Source: Heliobacteriaceae bacterium (GTDB lineage: Bacteria > Bacillota > Desulfitobacteriia > Heliobacteriales > Heliobacteriaceae). From it: a stretch of DNA of 64,000 nucleotides. Position 1 is the first letter of the stretch, and each line of letters begins with the position of its first letter. The notes under the pieces are model-generated. The model was not told the origin of the DNA and did not search any database. It saw only the letters and a list, made by a program, of their open reading frames with translations. The stretch spans positions 1-64,000 of the forward strand of contig JAQWAU010000003.1 in the NCBI GenBank assembly GCA_028707535.1, read 5' to 3'. Position numbers and translations under genes: made by a program. Of this stretch, positions 34,584 through 45,347 are shown in pieces.

Positions 34584-35525
34584 ATGAAAGAACAGCTGCA
34601 GGTAGCCAGGTTGTCGGTGGTTTCCAATACGTTTTTAGTCGTCGGGAAGCTTGTTGCCGGTTTGGTTACCGGTTCGGTTAGTGTGCTTTCCGAAGGAATT
34701 CATTCCGGCTTAGACCTGGTGGCGGCTTTGGTTGCATTTTTCAGTGTCCGGGAGGCGGCCCGGCCGGCAGATGAAAAGCATAACTTCGGCCACGGCAAGT
34801 TTGAAAATGTGGCCGGTACCGTTGAAGCCCTGCTGATTTTCATTGCCGCCCTCTGGATTATATGGGAAGCCGGCCACAAGCTTGCCGGGGGTGGGGGGCC
34901 ACCGGATGTCGGCTGGGGGATTGTGGTGATGGGTTTATCGGCGGTGGTCAACCTGTATGTCTCCTCACGGCTGTTCCGGGTTGCCCGGAAAACGGACTCA
35001 GTGGCCCTGGAGGCGGATGGTCTGCATTTGCGGACTGATGTCTACACCTCGTTGGGTGTGATGACCGGCTTGGTTTTAATCAGAGTGACCGGTTGGTGGG
35101 TGGTCGACCCGTTAATTGCCCTCGCTGTCGCGTTATTAATTCTTAAAGCGGCCTGGAAACTGCTGCGGGAGGCCTTTTTTCCGTTGCTGGACCAAAGTCT
35201 GCCGTTTGAGGAAGGGCACCAAATCAACGAACGGATCAAGCGGCATGCCGGGCAGTATATCGGGGTGCACGCCGTGCGGACCCGGCGGGCCGGCGCCGAA
35301 CGCCACATTGATATGCACGTGGTTTTCTGCCGGCGGTGTTCGTTGGGACAGTCCCACAAAGTAGCCCATGAGATTACGGCGGAGATTGAAGCCTTGTATC
35401 CGAAGGCCCGGGTACTGGTTCACCAGGAACCATGTGAGGAGGAAAAGTGCCGGGGGTGTGAAAATGAAACCGGGGGAAGTGATCCGGTGGCAGCAATACG
35501 GCAGCCAGGTTCCCGCAGAAATTAG
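34584..35525 (+). CDS. Cation diffusion facilitator family transporter
   Basis: A 313-residue CDF metal/proton antiporter: SVLSEGIHSGLDLVAALVAF carries the first metal site, HNFGHGKFENVAGTVEALLI the second, and EADGLHLRTDVYTSLGVMTG the third. The cytoplasmic domain ends with a cysteine-rich tail (EPCEEEKCRGCENE) that could bind metal. Usual substrates are Zn, Fe, Mn, Co or Ni; not decidable here. The last 62 bases overlap recJ in another frame. Confidence 0.92.
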   Translation: MKEQLQVARLSVVSNTFLVVGKLVAGLVTGSVSVLSEGIHSGLDLVAALVAFFSVREAARPADEKHNFGHGKFENVAGTVEALLIFIAALWIIWEAGHKLAGGGGPPDVGWGIVVMGLSAVVNLYVSSRLFRVARKTDSVALEADGLHLRTDVYTSLGVMTGLVLIRVTGWWVVDPLIALAVALLILKAAWKLLREAFFPLLDQSLPFEEGHQINERIKRHAGQYIGVHAVRTRRAGAERHIDMHVVFCRRCSLGQSHKVAHEITAEIEALYPKARVLVHQEPCEEEKCRGCENETGGSDPVAAIRQPGSRRN

Positions 35526-37173
35526 CCGCTGGCTGGCGGCAAACCGGATGCCGGTGCTGTTTGCACCGGCCTTGTATGGCCGGGGGGTGCAAACGGTTGC
35601 GGATTTGGCGGCATTTTTTTCTTGTAGTCTGGCCACCAGCTCATCACCGTTATTGTTTGGCGAAAATTTGCACCGGGCGGTGGCCCGACTTCGGCAGGCG
35701 ATGGAAGGCCGGGAGAAGATCGTGGTTTTTAGCGATTATGATGCCGACGGTACCACCGGGGCGGCTTTAATCGCGGGTATTCTAGGGTCCTTACAGCATC
35801 ATTACGGATTTGAGCTGGCGGTGGCCTTAGGGGACCGGTTTTCGGACGGCTACGGGTTAAACCAGCATAATATCGGGCGGGTATGCCAAATGAACCCGGA
35901 TCTGGTGGTTACGGTTGACTGTGGCATCGGCAGTCACCAAGAAATTGTCGCGTTAAAACAAGCCGGGGCAGATACGATTGTTACCGACCATCACGAACCA
36001 AAGGGGAGCCTGCCGGCGGCGGCAGCGGCGATATTGCATCCGGGTTATTGCCGGTATTCTTTTGCTGCTCTATCCGGTTGTGGGGTGGCCTACCAATTGA
36101 TGAAAGGTTTATGGATCGCCCACGGGAAAAAATGTCCCGGGTGGGTGGTTGAGGATCCGCTCGACCTAGTGGCGATCGGGGCGGTTTGTGACGTGATGCC
36201 CCTTAATCTGCCGGATAACCGGGTTTACGTTAAAGAAGGGATCAACCGGATTCGCCGGGGGAGCCGCCTGGCCTTTCAGCTGATGGGCCAACAGCTGAAA
36301 TGGAAGAAGGTGGACGCACATACGCTTGGTTTTTTGATTGGTCCCCGGATTAATGCGGCCGGGCGCATGGGGAATGCCGATATCGTCGTGGATTTATTGC
36401 TTTCCCGGGCCCCGGAGGTTTGCCGGCCTTTGCTGGCAGAACTGGAAAGGCGGAACAATGAACGCCGGACCCAGCAAAAAAGGGTAGTTGACGATGGCTC
36501 TAAGCAACTGGCGGCAAATCCCTATAAACACCTTACCTTGGTCCATGGTGATTTCCACGCCGGGGTCGTGGGGATTGCGGCAGCAAAGTTTGTTAGCGAA
36601 AACTACCGGCCGGCTTTTGTTTTCTCGACCGGCGGGGATCAGCTAAAAGGCAGTGCCCGGAGCATTCCCGGCGTAAATTTGTTCAAACTGATCGAAAAAA
36701 ACCAGCAATACTTGACCGCTTGGGGTGGACACGCCATGGCGGCCGGTTTAACCATACCGGCAGCAAATGTGTCGGCCTTTTTTCAGGCCTTGGATCAGGA
36801 ATTAGCGATGTATCCGGCGGAAACTTGGGAGCAGGTCCGGTGTTTTGACGGGGTGTTGACGGAAGCGGACCTGACGGAGGAATTCTTCCGGACCTTGGTG
36901 GCCTTGGAGCCTTTTGGCGAGCAGTTTCCTGCTTTAACTTGGCAGGTTGACGGGGTCTTGTCCGGAAAGGAACTGGATGCGGAACGCAAGATCGGCCGCA
37001 TCCGGATCGGGAAACGGGAGTTTCCGTTTGTCATGTGGGAAGGGGCGGGTAAAGCTACCTTTGGGGAACAGGGGTCTTTTTTTGGCCGTTGGGAGTGGAG
37101 TGACTATCACCAGGCCATGCAGTTCCGGATTCTTGATGTCGGCGGCAGGGGAACCAGGGTGCAGACCGCCTGA
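35464..37173 (+). CDS. recJ: Single-stranded-DNA-specific exonuclease RecJ
   Basis: 5'-3' exonuclease of the DHH family for recombination and repair. 569 residues with FSDYDADGTTGAALIAGI (motif I), VVTVDCGIGSHQEI, the DHH signature TDHHEP, HGDFHAGVVGIAAAKFV and GGHAMAAGL (DHHA1). C-terminal OB-like domain present. The ATG at 35464 lies within the end of the upstream transporter gene, after GGGGGTG; homology starts shortly after. Confidence 0.93.
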   Translation: MKPGEVIRWQQYGSQVPAEISRWLAANRMPVLFAPALYGRGVQTVADLAAFFSCSLATSSSPLLFGENLHRAVARLRQAMEGREKIVVFSDYDADGTTGAALIAGILGSLQHHYGFELAVALGDRFSDGYGLNQHNIGRVCQMNPDLVVTVDCGIGSHQEIVALKQAGADTIVTDHHEPKGSLPAAAAAILHPGYCRYSFAALSGCGVAYQLMKGLWIAHGKKCPGWVVEDPLDLVAIGAVCDVMPLNLPDNRVYVKEGINRIRRGSRLAFQLMGQQLKWKKVDAHTLGFLIGPRINAAGRMGNADIVVDLLLSRAPEVCRPLLAELERRNNERRTQQKRVVDDGSKQLAANPYKHLTLVHGDFHAGVVGIAAAKFVSENYRPAFVFSTGGDQLKGSARSIPGVNLFKLIEKNQQYLTAWGGHAMAAGLTIPAANVSAFFQALDQELAMYPAETWEQVRCFDGVLTEADLTEEFFRTLVALEPFGEQFPALTWQVDGVLSGKELDAERKIGRIRIGKREFPFVMWEGAGKATFGEQGSFFGRWEWSDYHQAMQFRILDVGGRGTRVQTA

Positions 37174-37253
37174 AAAATACCGCATACCGGTTAGAACAAA
37201 TTCAAACAATGGTTAATAGACTTTTTTGAAGCCATATTTAATTAGGGGGTGAG

Positions 37254-39467
37254 ATGATGCAGGTGACCTTGGGCCAATTATTGAAGCGGGTGCAAAGTTA
37301 TACGCAAAACGAAGCTGATTTGGGCTGTGTCCGGCGGGCTTATCAGTACGCAAAAGAGGCACATGCCGGTCAATTGCGCATGTCCGGGGATCCCTACATT
37401 TATCATCCCTTGGCGGTGGCCTATACTTTGGCTGATTTGGAACTGGACATGGCTACCATTGCCGCCGGCCTGCTGCATGATGTTATTGAGGATACACCTC
37501 TGCGGGTCGAGCATTTGGAAAGGGATTTTGGCCCGGAAGTGGCCTTGTTGGTTGATGGGGTCACCAAATTGAGCCGGTTGGAGTTTCGTTCGAAAGAAGA
37601 ACAACAAGTGGAAAGCTGGCGGAAAATGTTCTTGGCGATGGCCAAGGATATCCGTGTAATCCTGATTAAACTGGCTGACCGGGTCCATAACATGCAGACC
37701 CTTTGTCACCAGACGGCGGAAAAACAGCGGGAAATTGCCGTTGAGACGATCGAATTGTATGCGCCACTGGCTAACCGGCTGGGAATTTTCCGGATGAAGT
37801 GGGAGCTGGAGGACTTGGCCCTCCGGTATTTAGAGCCGGAAGTGTATAACGACTTGGTCAAACGGATTGCCGGCAAACGCCAGGAGCGGCAGGACTTGAT
37901 CGATAAAATTATTGCCGTTTTGGCCGATAAACTGGCGGCGGTAGGGATCAAAGCCGAGATCTTCGGCCGGCCGAAACACTTTTATTCGATTTACCGCAAG
38001 ATGACCGCCCAGCAAAAAGACCTTTCGGAAATTTACGACTTGATTGCCGTCCGGGTGATTGTGGATTCGGTGCGGGATTGTTACGGCGCTTTGGGGATTA
38101 TCCATACCGTCTGGAAACCGATTCCTTTGCGGTTCAAAGATTATATCGCCACCCCGAAAAGCAATATGTACCAGTCCTTGCACACCACCTTGGTCGGGCC
38201 TCAGGGAGAGCCTTTCGAGGTGCAGATCCGGACTTGGGAGATGCACCGGACTGCCGAATATGGGATTGCCGCCCACTGGAAGTACAAAGAAGGCAGCCAG
38301 ATAGCCGGCAAGCAGTTTGAAGAGAAGCTGGCCTGGCTACGCCGGTTGTTGGAGTGGCAGTCTGACCAGCGGGACACCCAGAATTTCATGGAATCCTTAA
38401 AAATCGAGTTTTTTTCTGACGCTGTGTTTGTGTTTAGCCCGAAAGGTGATGTTGTGGAGTTACCGGCCGGTTCGTCACCGATTGATTTTGCCTACCGGAT
38501 TCATTCTAATGTCGGGCACCGGTGTATGGGGGCGAAGATTAACGGGCGGATTGTGCCTTTGGACTATAAATTGGGCAATGGCGAGATCGTGGAGATTTTG
38601 ACCAAGTCGGTTCCGGCCCCGTCCCGGGACTGGCTTAATATCGTGAAGACCTCTAACGCCCGCAACCGGATCCGGCAGTGGTTTAAAAAGGAACAGCGGG
38701 AAGAATTGGTGGAGCGGGGCCGGGAAATCCTGGAGCGGGAATTACGCCGGCAACAGTTAGATCCGGGGGAAGTTCTCAAGCCCGAAAGGGTGGCGGAAGT
38801 CTGTAAACGGTATAATTTTCTTAGTGGTGACGATCTGTTTTTGGGCCTGGGTGATGGGGCGATTACGGTTAACCCGGTCATTATGCGGCTAAAAGAGGAG
38901 CTCAAAAAAGAGAACAAATTGGAGGATGTTTTCGTTCAGCCACCGGAGCTGACCCCGTTTTCAGGGTTCGGTAAGCCTTTCCAAGGGGTGCGGGTCCGGG
39001 GGGTGGACAATGTAGCGATCCGTTTTGCCCGCTGCTGTAATCCTTTGCCGGGTGACGATATTGTCGGTTATATTACCAAAGGGCGGGGGGTATCAATCCA
39101 CCGGCGGGACTGCAGCAATTTAGTCGAGCTGTCTTCGGAGGAGCAGGACCGGATGGTTGAAGTCACCTGGGATAACAAGTCCCGGACGACATATCAGGTA
39201 GAGATCGAGGTTTCCGCAATGGACCGGGAACGGTTGACCACTGATGTGATGATTGCGATCGCGGATTTGAAGACACCAATTAACTCGGTACATGCCCGGG
39301 CTACCCGGAACAAAATGGCTTTGATCAATCTGGTCGTGGAGATCCGGGATTTGAACCACTTGCGCTACGTGATGGAAAAAATCCGCCGGGTTAAAGATGT
39401 GCTTGATGTCCGGCGGATTATCCCGAACGTGAAAACAGATAAAGAAAGGGACTTGCTTTCCAGTTAG
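37254..39467 (+). CDS. relA: Bifunctional (p)ppGpp synthetase/hydrolase RelA/SpoT
   Basis: Makes and degrades (p)ppGpp in the stringent response. 737 residues in the standard long form: HD hydrolase domain (GLLHDVIEDTPL), synthetase domain (GRPKHFYSIYRKMT, YIATPKSNMYQSLHTT), TGS domain (VFSPKGDVVELPAGSSPIDF), zinc-finger region (RCCNPLPGDDIVGYITKG) and C-terminal ACT. Both catalytic halves look intact. ATG preceded by GGGGGTGAG. Confidence 0.96.
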   Translation: MMQVTLGQLLKRVQSYTQNEADLGCVRRAYQYAKEAHAGQLRMSGDPYIYHPLAVAYTLADLELDMATIAAGLLHDVIEDTPLRVEHLERDFGPEVALLVDGVTKLSRLEFRSKEEQQVESWRKMFLAMAKDIRVILIKLADRVHNMQTLCHQTAEKQREIAVETIELYAPLANRLGIFRMKWELEDLALRYLEPEVYNDLVKRIAGKRQERQDLIDKIIAVLADKLAAVGIKAEIFGRPKHFYSIYRKMTAQQKDLSEIYDLIAVRVIVDSVRDCYGALGIIHTVWKPIPLRFKDYIATPKSNMYQSLHTTLVGPQGEPFEVQIRTWEMHRTAEYGIAAHWKYKEGSQIAGKQFEEKLAWLRRLLEWQSDQRDTQNFMESLKIEFFSDAVFVFSPKGDVVELPAGSSPIDFAYRIHSNVGHRCMGAKINGRIVPLDYKLGNGEIVEILTKSVPAPSRDWLNIVKTSNARNRIRQWFKKEQREELVERGREILERELRRQQLDPGEVLKPERVAEVCKRYNFLSGDDLFLGLGDGAITVNPVIMRLKEELKKENKLEDVFVQPPELTPFSGFGKPFQGVRVRGVDNVAIRFARCCNPLPGDDIVGYITKGRGVSIHRRDCSNLVELSSEEQDRMVEVTWDNKSRTTYQVEIEVSAMDRERLTTDVMIAIADLKTPINSVHARATRNKMALINLVVEIRDLNHLRYVMEKIRRVKDVLDVRRIIPNVKTDKERDLLSS

Positions 39468-39510
39468 CCGGAAGATGGGTGCGATTATACCGGATGGGGA
39501 TGGAGTTTAG

Positions 39511-39960
39511 ATGCGGGCAGTTGTCCAAAGGGTGCAGCGGGGCCGGGTGACGGTTGCCGGCCGGATAACGGGTGAGATCGGCCCGGGGTTAGTGGTTTTG
39601 ATTGGGGCCGGGCAAGGGGACACCCGGGATGATGCCCGGTATATTGCGGATAAAGTAGCCAATTTGCGGATATTTGAAGATGACCAAGGGAAAATGAACC
39701 GATCGGTCCAGGAGGCTGGTGGTGCGGTTCTGGTGGTCAGTCAGTTTACTTTATATGGTGACTGCCGGAAGGGGCGGCGGCCGGGTTTTTCCACGGCGGC
39801 AAGGCCGGATACGGCTAGGGAACTGGTTGAAGCGGTTACCGAGAACTTGCGGGCGAGGGGTCTGGCGGTAGCAACCGGGCGGTTTCAAGAACACATGGTT
39901 GTGGAAATTATCAATGACGGGCCGGTAACCTTGCTGCTGGATTCGGCGCGGGTGTTTTAG
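39511..39960 (+). CDS. dtd: D-aminoacyl-tRNA deacylase
   Basis: Removes D-amino acids from mischarged tRNA. 149 residues with the active-site motifs [17 protein letters not shown] and the Gly-cisPro motif [12 protein letters not shown]. Commonly found after relA, as here. ATG preceded by GGGGATGGAG. Confidence 0.95.
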   Translation: MRAVVQRVQRGRVTVAGRITGEIGPGLVVLIGAGQGDTRDDARYIADKVANLRIFEDDQGKMNRSVQEAGGAVLVVSQFTLYGDCRKGRRPGFSTAARPDTARELVEAVTENLRARGLAVATGRFQEHMVVEIINDGPVTLLLDSARVF

Positions 39961-39991
39961 AATTGATAGAAAACGGTCAGGAGGCAGGATA

Positions 39992-40612
39992 ATGATTATC
40001 AGGTGGCTAGAAACAGGGATGATTGGGGCCAATTGTTATCTGGTGATGTGCCCGGAAACAAAAGAAGCGGCGATTATCGACCCCGGTGATGAAGGCGGGC
40101 GGATTATGCGCCTGGTAACCAAAGAACAGGCTAAAGTGGTGGTAATTATCAACACTCATGGGCACGCGGACCATATCGGGGCTAACCGGGAGGTCAAGGA
40201 AGCGACCCAAGCCCCGCTCCTTTGTCATGAAGATGATGCCCCGATGTTGCTCTCACCGGCCAAAAATTTGTCGCTGTTTACCGGGCACGCCATTCAAGGG
40301 CCTGCTGCCGACCGGCTTTTGCGGGAAGGGGATACGGTTAAAATCGGCAAAACCATTACCCTGGAAGTGCTGCATACCCCAGGACATACCCCGGGCGGGA
40401 TTTCGCTGAAGGCACCTGGTGTTGTGTTTACCGGGGATACGCTTTTTTGCGGTTCGATTGGCCGGACCGATTTCCCCGGGGGTTCGTTTACGAATTTGAT
40501 CCAATCAATCAAAGACAAGTTGCTGGTTTTACCGGATGATACGATGGTTTATTCCGGGCACGGCCCGGAGTCTACGATTGGGCAGGAGCGCCGGACCAAC
40601 CCGTTTCTTTAA
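39992..40612 (+). CDS. Metallo-beta-lactamase-fold hydrolase (glyoxalase II-like)
   Basis: A 206-residue hydrolase with the metal-binding motif NTHGHADHIGA, downstream ligands LHTPGHTPGG, FTGDTLFCGSIGRTD, and the terminal SGHGPES. Related to YcbL/hydroxyacylglutathione hydrolase; substrate unknown. It follows dtd by 31 bases with GGAGG upstream, the usual relA-dtd-MBL order of clostridia. Confidence 0.9.
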   Translation: MIIRWLETGMIGANCYLVMCPETKEAAIIDPGDEGGRIMRLVTKEQAKVVVIINTHGHADHIGANREVKEATQAPLLCHEDDAPMLLSPAKNLSLFTGHAIQGPAADRLLREGDTVKIGKTITLEVLHTPGHTPGGISLKAPGVVFTGDTLFCGSIGRTDFPGGSFTNLIQSIKDKLLVLPDDTMVYSGHGPESTIGQERRTNPFL

Positions 40613-40614
40613 AC

Positions 40615-40640
40615 GGTCATTCTGAACGTAGTGAAGAATC
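40615..40640 (+). repeat. Single arm of the dispersed GAATGACC-type repeat
   Basis: GGTCATTCTGAACGTAGTGA followed by AGAATC matches the repeat at 139-199, with two substitutions in the core. It lies three bases after the hydrolase stop. Confidence 0.55.
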
Positions 40641-40651
40641 CATAATCAACA

Positions 40652-40697
40652 ATGGCCCTGCCTCCGGTTGAATTATCCGGGGGGAGGGCCGTGTCTT
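40652..40697 (+). terminator. Probable terminator before hemZ
   Basis: GGCCCTGCCTCCGG pairs with CCGGGGGGAGGGCC around a TTGAATTAT loop; only a weak T-rich tail follows (GTGTCTTTAT). Confidence 0.55.
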
Positions 40698-40779
40698 TAT
40701 GTGTATTGGCGAAGGTTGCCGGGCTGGGGGCAAAAGTGATAAAATACTAAGATAATCATGTTTTGTGGAGGTTGGCGGC

Positions 40780-42264
40780 ATGCAAATAGCCTTGCGGGGG
40801 GTTCCACCGGAATATGGGGTCACCCTCCAAGAGGTTTTGTGGCTTTTTTTCCCTACTGCCCAGGTTGGGGGAACCGGTGGGGAGCCGGCAGCGGTGCTAA
40901 ACTTTTGTTTTCACCAAAGGCCGGGTGAGCCGTTAACCGTTACAGCCAGCTTTATTCGGGGGGACCGGGAAGGTTGGGGTGAGGCTGCGGCCAGGGAATT
41001 TACCGGAAACGATCCGGAAAATCTGCGGCGGCGGCTGTGTAAGCTGGCTTTGTTGCGGGCCTTGGAGGATTTCAGCGGCCGGCCGGTGGATTCCTGGGGG
41101 ATCCTAACCGGGGTGCGGCCAACCAAAATTGCCCATCGTTTACTCGATCAGGGAGTGCCCCTGGCGGCGGTTTACCAGTACTTGTTAGCCGATTATGCCG
41201 TGCATCCGGCTAAGGCCGGCTTGTTGCTCGCTGTAGCCCAAAGTCAACGGTCTTTTTTTCTTAGTAAGGAACAGGTCCGGACCTTGGTTGGGGTTTACAT
41301 CGGGATCCCTTTTTGTCCGACCCGGTGTCTTTATTGTTCATTTCCTAGTTATGAATTGGCCCGGTATAAAGGTTGGGTGGTCCCTTTTCTAGGGGCTTTA
41401 CACCGGGAGATTGCGGCGGTCGGGACGGCAATCCGCCAGGCCGGTCAACAGGTCCAAAATATCTACATCGGCGGGGGTACCCCCACCGTTTTGAGCTTGT
41501 CCCAGTTGGCGGCGCTATTGGAATGGGTGCACGCGCATTTAGGCTCAGCGGCTACCGTGGAGTATACGGTGGAAGGTGGCCGGCCGGATACTTTGAATCG
41601 GGAAAAAATGGCTTTACTGCGCCGATATGGGGTTAACCGCTTGAGCATCAACCCCCAGTCGATGAATGACGCCACCTTGGCCCGGATCGGCCGGGGCCAC
41701 CGGATGGCGGATGTGGTGAACGGGGTCGGATTGGCCAGGGAAGCGGGGTTTCCCGTGATTAATATGGATGTAATCTTGGGGTTACCCGGTGAAACGGCCG
41801 AGATGGTGGGCGAAACCCTGGACCGGTTGGCAGAGTTGAGACCGGAAAATTTGACTAGTCATACCATGGCGATTAAACGGGCATCCCGGTTAACGGCGGA
41901 AAGGGAGCAATGGGTGCTGCCGGCGGCCCCGGAAGTGGCCGCGATGGTTGGGGCCGTACAGGAACGTACCCGCCGGTGGGGTATGGTTCCTTACTACCTG
42001 TACCGGCAGAAGCGCATTTTGGCCAATTTGGAAAACGTCGGTTACGCATTACCGGGCCGGGAATGCATTTACAATATTCAAATGATGGAGGAAAGGCAAA
42101 CGATCTGGGGTTTGGGGGCAGGGGCCGCGACGAAGATTTTTGGGGTGACCCAAGGTTGCCTGACCGAAACCTGGCATAACCCGAAGGAACCGAAAAATTA
42201 TGTGGACCGGATTGAAGAGATTATCCGGCGGAAGCTGGAAAAACTGGGGGATAGGGAATGTTGA
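40780..42264 (+). CDS. hemZ: Coproporphyrinogen dehydrogenase HemZ (radical SAM)
   Basis: Oxygen-independent coproporphyrinogen oxidase-like radical SAM enzyme of haem synthesis. 494 residues; the cluster motif [15 protein letters not shown] lies near residue 175 after a HemZ-type N-terminal domain, then [23 protein letters not shown] and [10 protein letters not shown]. The ATG at 40780 has GGAGG eight bases upstream. A haem supply is consistent with the cytochrome b subunits in the window. Some family members are not coproporphyrinogen oxidases, so activity is not certain. Confidence 0.88.
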   Translation: MQIALRGVPPEYGVTLQEVLWLFFPTAQVGGTGGEPAAVLNFCFHQRPGEPLTVTASFIRGDREGWGEAAAREFTGNDPENLRRRLCKLALLRALEDFSGRPVDSWGILTGVRPTKIAHRLLDQGVPLAAVYQYLLADYAVHPAKAGLLLAVAQSQRSFFLSKEQVRTLVGVYIGIPFCPTRCLYCSFPSYELARYKGWVVPFLGALHREIAAVGTAIRQAGQQVQNIYIGGGTPTVLSLSQLAALLEWVHAHLGSAATVEYTVEGGRPDTLNREKMALLRRYGVNRLSINPQSMNDATLARIGRGHRMADVVNGVGLAREAGFPVINMDVILGLPGETAEMVGETLDRLAELRPENLTSHTMAIKRASRLTAEREQWVLPAAPEVAAMVGAVQERTRRWGMVPYYLYRQKRILANLENVGYALPGRECIYNIQMMEERQTIWGLGAGAATKIFGVTQGCLTETWHNPKEPKNYVDRIEEIIRRKLEKLGDREC

Positions 42265-43544
42265 CTGGGGCACCACGTGGCACCAAAGATATTTTGCCTG
42301 ATCAGGTAGGGCATTGGCAACGGATTGAGGCGGTTATTCGGCAGATTTGCCGGGAGTACGGGTACGCGGAAATCCGGACCCCGGTCTTCGAACACCGGGA
42401 GGTGTTTCACCGGGGGGTCGGGGAGACGACCGATATTGTCCAAAAAGAGACTTATGATTTTCACGACCGGGGCAACCGGGAATTGACCTTGCGTCCGGAG
42501 GGAACGGCCCCGGTAGTGCGGGCTTTGTTGGAGCATAAGCTTTACGCCGGGCCATTGCCGGTGAAAATGTATTATGTCGGCCCGATGTTTCGCTTCGGGC
42601 GGCCGCAAATGGGCCGGCAGCGCCAGTTTCACCAGTTTGGAATCGAGGTTTTCGGGGCGGCGGGGGCCGGGGCGGATGCGGAAGTAATCAGTTTGGCGAT
42701 GGATTTTTACCGGCGTTTGGGGTTACTTGACTTGACTTTGTTGGTCAATTCCATTGGGTGTCCGGTTTGTCGCCCGGCTCACCGTCAGGCGTTATGTGAT
42801 TTTTTCGGTCCCCGGGCCACAGAATTGTGTGAGGATTGCCGAAACCGGCTGGACAGGAACCCCTTGCGGGTATTGGACTGTAAACAAGAACGGTGTCAGG
42901 AGTTATCCCGGGGGGCGCCGGCGACGGTTGACCATCTGTGCCCGGCTTGTGCCGAACATTTTGCGGCTGTCCGGGAGTTGCTGGAAGCGGCCGGGGTTGC
43001 CTATACCGTGGATCCGGGTCTGGTGCGGGGGTTGGACTACTATACCCGGACAGCGTTTGAGATCATTTCCCGGGACATCGGGGCCCAAGCCTCGGTTGGG
43101 GGTGGTGGCCGTTATGACCACCTGGTGGAGACCCTAGGCGGCCCGCCGGTGCCGGGCATTGGTTTTGGCCTGGGATTGGAGCGCCTGGTTCTGGTGATGG
43201 AAAACCGGGGATTATTGGCCGTAACGGCGGAGCCGGCCCGGGATGTCTTTGTCGCTATGGCCGGTGACGGCACCGGTCCGGTTGCTTTCGGTTTGGTGCA
43301 GGCTTTACGGGCCCGGGGAATTGTGGTGGAAACCGATTGTTTGGCGCGGTCACTGAAGGCGCAAATGAAAACGGCCGACCGTTTTCAGGCGCCGGTGGTC
43401 GTGATTATCGGGGAAGCCGAGTTGGCCCGGGGGGTAGTAACGGTAAGGCTGATGCAAACCGGGGAACAGCAGGAGGTTCCCTTGGCCGGGGCCCTAGAAT
43501 ACGTAGGTGGTATTTTGAACGAAAGGAAGAAATGTGCGGGATGA
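42258..43544 (+). CDS. hisS: Histidyl-tRNA synthetase
   Basis: Class II synthetase charging tRNA-His. 428 residues, with [13 protein letters not shown], motif 2 [20 protein letters not shown], the histidine-A motif [15 protein letters not shown] and motif 3 [15 protein letters not shown]. Start overlaps the hemZ end by seven bases. Confidence 0.96.
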   Translation: MLTGAPRGTKDILPDQVGHWQRIEAVIRQICREYGYAEIRTPVFEHREVFHRGVGETTDIVQKETYDFHDRGNRELTLRPEGTAPVVRALLEHKLYAGPLPVKMYYVGPMFRFGRPQMGRQRQFHQFGIEVFGAAGAGADAEVISLAMDFYRRLGLLDLTLLVNSIGCPVCRPAHRQALCDFFGPRATELCEDCRNRLDRNPLRVLDCKQERCQELSRGAPATVDHLCPACAEHFAAVRELLEAAGVAYTVDPGLVRGLDYYTRTAFEIISRDIGAQASVGGGGRYDHLVETLGGPPVPGIGFGLGLERLVLVMENRGLLAVTAEPARDVFVAMAGDGTGPVAFGLVQALRARGIVVETDCLARSLKAQMKTADRFQAPVVVIIGEAELARGVVTVRLMQTGEQQEVPLAGALEYVGGILNERKKCAG

Positions 43545-45346
43545 TGGCAGACGCGTTTACGGGGTTGAAACGGACTTATTATTGTGGGGAATTACGGCCG
43601 GAACACGCCGGGCAAGTAGTGATGGTGATGGGTTGGGTGCAGCGCCGGCGGGATCACGGCGGCCTGATTTTTATCGACTTGCGGGACCGTTCCGGGTTGC
43701 TGCAAATTGTTTTTAGTCCGGAAGTAGGGGCGGCCGCTTTTCACCTGGCTGAAGGGGTGCGGGGGGAATACGTGCTGGCCGCGTCCGGTGAAGTCCGGCG
43801 GCGGCCGGAGGGGACGGAAAATCCGGACCTGAAGACCGGTGATGTGGAAATTTACGTCCGGGAACTTAAGGTGTTGAACCAGGCGAAAACACCGCCTTTT
43901 TATATCGAAGACGGGGTGGATGTGGACGAAACCTTGCGGTTAAGGTACCGGTACTTAGATTTGCGCCGGCCGGAGATGCAAAAGAATTTGATTATGCGGC
44001 ATAAAACGGCCAAGGCGATGCGGGATTTCTTGGATCAACACGGTTTTTTGGAGATTGAGACCCCGATGTTGACCAGGTCGACACCGGAAGGGGCCCGGGA
44101 CTACCTGGTTCCCAGCCGGGTACACCCGGGGGAGTTTTTTGCTTTACCCCAGTCACCCCAGCTGTTCAAGCAGATTTTAATGGTTTCCGGCCTGGACCGT
44201 TATTTTCAGATTGTCCGTTGTTTCCGTGATGAGGACTTGCGGGCCGATCGGCAGCCGGAATTCACCCAATTGGATATCGAAATGTCTTTTACCGGGATGG
44301 ATGAAATTTTATCCTTGATGGAAACAATGGTTGCTTATATTTTCAAGGAAGTTTTAAACCGGGAGATTCCGGTTCCTTTCCGCCGCCTGCCTTATAGTGA
44401 GGCGATGGCCCGTTACGGGACGGACAAGCCGGACCTGCGTTTCGGGTTGGAGCTGGTGGATGTTGCCGATGTGGTTAAGGAAGCGGAATTTAAAGTTTTT
44501 GCCGCGGTCGTTAAAAGGGGCGGGCAGGTTAAAGGAATTAACGCTAAGGGTTGTGCCGACTTCACCCGCAAGGAAATTGACGATTTGACCAAGTTTGCCG
44601 CCGTGTACGGGGCAAAAGGGCTGGCTTATATCCAAATGACCCCGGAAGGGCCGAAGTCACCAATCAATAAATTCTTCACCCCGGCGCAATTACAGGCATT
44701 ACTTGACCGGATGCAAGCAGAGTCCGGGGATTTAATCTTGTTTGTGGCCGATGATCCGGTGGTAGTAGCGGCTGCCTTGGGCAACCTGCGGCTGGAACTG
44801 GCCCGGCGGCTTAACCTGATTGCTCCCGATCGGCTGGAGTTTACCTGGGTGTATGATTTTCCCCTCTTGGAGTACGATCCGGCCGAACGGCGCTATGTGG
44901 CGATGCACCACCCGTTTACCGCTCCCCAGGATGCGGACCTGCCGTTTTTGGCTAGTGATCCCGGGCGGGTACGGGCGAAGGCCTACGACTTGGTACTTAA
45001 CGGAGTGGAAATCGGTGGTGGCTCCTTGCGGATTTACCAACGGGATGTCCAGGAAAAAATGTTTGCTTTACTGGGGTTCAGCCAAGAGGAAGCGGTAGAA
45101 AAGTTCGGCTTTTTGCTGGAGGCTTTTGAGTACGGTACTCCCCCTCACGGTGGCATTGCCTTCGGGTTGGACCGGTTGGTGATGCTGCTTACCGGCCGGG
45201 AGACCATCCGGGATGTGATTGCTTTTCCCAAAACCCAGTCGGCGGCTGATTTGATGGTAGCGGCCCCGGCGCCGGTGGCGGCCCGCCAGTTGGCGGAACT
45301 GCATGTCCGGGTGGCTATGCCCGGCAAAAAAACAGGTCAAAGCTAA
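43532..45346 (+). CDS. aspS: Aspartyl-tRNA synthetase
   Basis: Class IIb synthetase, 604 residues, bacterial type with the inserted GAD domain: OB fold ([19 protein letters not shown]), motif 2 ([18 protein letters not shown]), and motif 3 ([20 protein letters not shown]). The ATG at 43532 lies five bases after AAAGGA and overlaps hisS by 13 bases. Whether it also charges tRNA-Asn cannot be read here. Confidence 0.96.
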   Translation: MCGMMADAFTGLKRTYYCGELRPEHAGQVVMVMGWVQRRRDHGGLIFIDLRDRSGLLQIVFSPEVGAAAFHLAEGVRGEYVLAASGEVRRRPEGTENPDLKTGDVEIYVRELKVLNQAKTPPFYIEDGVDVDETLRLRYRYLDLRRPEMQKNLIMRHKTAKAMRDFLDQHGFLEIETPMLTRSTPEGARDYLVPSRVHPGEFFALPQSPQLFKQILMVSGLDRYFQIVRCFRDEDLRADRQPEFTQLDIEMSFTGMDEILSLMETMVAYIFKEVLNREIPVPFRRLPYSEAMARYGTDKPDLRFGLELVDVADVVKEAEFKVFAAVVKRGGQVKGINAKGCADFTRKEIDDLTKFAAVYGAKGLAYIQMTPEGPKSPINKFFTPAQLQALLDRMQAESGDLILFVADDPVVVAAALGNLRLELARRLNLIAPDRLEFTWVYDFPLLEYDPAERRYVAMHHPFTAPQDADLPFLASDPGRVRAKAYDLVLNGVEIGGGSLRIYQRDVQEKMFALLGFSQEEAVEKFGFLLEAFEYGTPPHGGIAFGLDRLVMLLTGRETIRDVIAFPKTQSAADLMVAAPAPVAARQLAELHVRVAMPGKKTGQS

Positions 45347-45347
45347 A

